A stretch of 7,350 nt of DNA, taken from the NCBI GenBank assembly GCA_021772235.1, contig JAJFMI010000012.1, positions 1-7,350 on the forward strand. The letters are read 5' to 3'. The position numbers were made by a program, and so were the translations under genes. This document shows, piece by piece, positions 7,029 through 7,350 of the stretch. Source of the DNA: Chlamydiota bacterium. GTDB lineage: Bacteria; Chlamydiota; Chlamydiia; Chlamydiales; JAJFMI01. Below the pieces are notes generated by a model. The model was not told where the DNA came from, made no database searches, and saw only the letters and a program-made list of their open reading frames with translations. Position 1 is the first letter of the stretch; every line of letters starts with the position of its first letter.

Positions 7029-7032
7029 CCTC
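7029..7032 (-). promoter_or_regulatory. Ribosome binding site that decides the start of the small membrane-protein gene
   Basis: GAGG on the minus strand is seven bases from the ATG at 7021, a normal distance. It is only one base from the alternative in-frame GTG at 7027, so the ATG is preferred. Confidence 0.5.
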
Positions 7033-7076
7033 AATAATTTATTCAGATTCTCTTAATTTTAACAAATGAGAATTAA

Positions 7077-7226
7077 ATGATCGTCAAACCAAACACTTTC
7101 ACTTCTTCTGGCAGAGGTGTTAAAGAAACTTGCCATGAGTGGTCTAGAGTAGTAGGGGCATTCCCAAATATAGAGTCATTGCTGGGGTTAGCAACAGCAG
7201 AAGTAGTGAAAATCCATGAAAGATGA
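7077..7226 (+). CDS. Possible 49-codon ORF, doubtful
   Basis: An ATG at 7077 opens a 49-residue frame (MIVKPNTFTSSGRGVKETCH at the start, ending VVKIHER) that stops with TGA at 7224-7226. It is divergent from the small membrane-protein gene, with 55 bp between the two starts. A weak GAG lies six bases upstream of the ATG. The composition looks protein-like, with no membrane segment and one cysteine, but a frame of this length is easily found by chance. It could also be the broken start of a longer gene, because the downstream frames soon stop. I recognise no family. Confidence 0.25.
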   Translation: MIVKPNTFTSSGRGVKETCHEWSRVVGAFPNIESLLGLATAEVVKIHER

Positions 7227-7350
7227 GTAAGTGGAAGGAAATACCTAGTGTCTAGTAGACCGATTCAAAAGTTTTTGATCTAAAACAACGCGAAATCTCT
7301 CGCGATTGAACTATTGAAAATCGCTCAATATTAATAATATGGATCGATTT
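7227..7350. other. Right-end stretch without a supported gene
   Basis: These 124 bases hold several small symmetries: an 11-bp palindrome GTCTAGTAGAC (7250-7260), CGCGA/TCGCG (7289-7293 and 7300-7304), and GCGATT/AATCGC (7302-7307 and 7319-7324). ATTGA occurs twice directly and once inverted in 7305-7330. On the minus strand a frame is open from the right edge to a stop at 7252 (32 codons, ending SKTFESVY), which could be the 3' end of a gene outside the window, but it is too short to support. Confidence 0.3.

Noticed and set aside
7036..7065. TTGTTA and TAAATT on the minus strand as a promoter for the small membrane-protein gene
   Set aside because: Four of six matches each with an 18-base spacer, but transcription would begin at about the Shine-Dalgarno itself, leaving no room for ribosome binding.
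7252..7350. 32-codon minus-strand frame entering from the right edge
   Set aside because: It could be the tail of a gene, but it is too short and has no recognisable motif to support a call.

Overview
The window shows five protein genes of clear or fair identity, one small membrane-protein gene and about 320 bp of unexplained sequence at the right end. The DNA is moderately AT-rich and densely packed. Several traits suggest a host-associated Gram-negative bacterium, possibly of the Chlamydiota (Parachlamydia/Waddlia/Simkania-like): a large solenoid TPR protein, a sulfotransferase with an N-terminal signal peptide, a MenH-like hydrolase and an AAA_14/DUF4143 ATPase. This placement is a guess from gene style. 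No marker gene is present to settle it.

Layout. (1) Bases 1-1554 (+) hold the C-terminal part of an NDP-forming acyl-CoA synthetase/GNAT acetyltransferase fusion (Pat/YfiQ type), cut by the left edge. (2) Bases 1555-1609 form a 55-bp gap that can fold into a long interrupted hairpin burying the strong Shine-Dalgarno sequence of the next gene. (3) Bases 1610-5410 (+) carry three tightly spaced genes: an 837-aa TPR-repeat protein, a 227-aa sulfotransferase with a predicted signal peptide, and a very short MenH-type alpha/beta hydrolase whose TTG start overlaps the preceding TGA. (4) Bases 5373-6542 (-) encode an AAA_14/DUF4143 ATPase that converges on menH and overlaps it by 38 bp. (5) Bases 6543-6790 are non-coding. 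They hold two near-identical palindromes wrapped around a consensus-like promoter for the ATPase gene, and a 12-bp-stem inverted repeat that probably ends the next gene. (6) Bases 6791-7021 (-) encode a 76-aa single-pass membrane protein. (7) Bases 7022-7350 contain at most one doubtful 49-codon ORF and some small inverted repeats.

How the genes may work together. The TPR, sulfotransferase and menH genes look like one transcription unit because gaps are short and menH is translationally coupled, but their functions do not form a known pathway. The first gene is typical of acetyl-CoA or protein-acetylation metabolism. It is visibly more GC-rich than the TPR gene, which may have a separate history. 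The ATPase appears to be an independent, possibly self-regulated unit. I see no rRNA, tRNA, CRISPR array or recognisable transposase.
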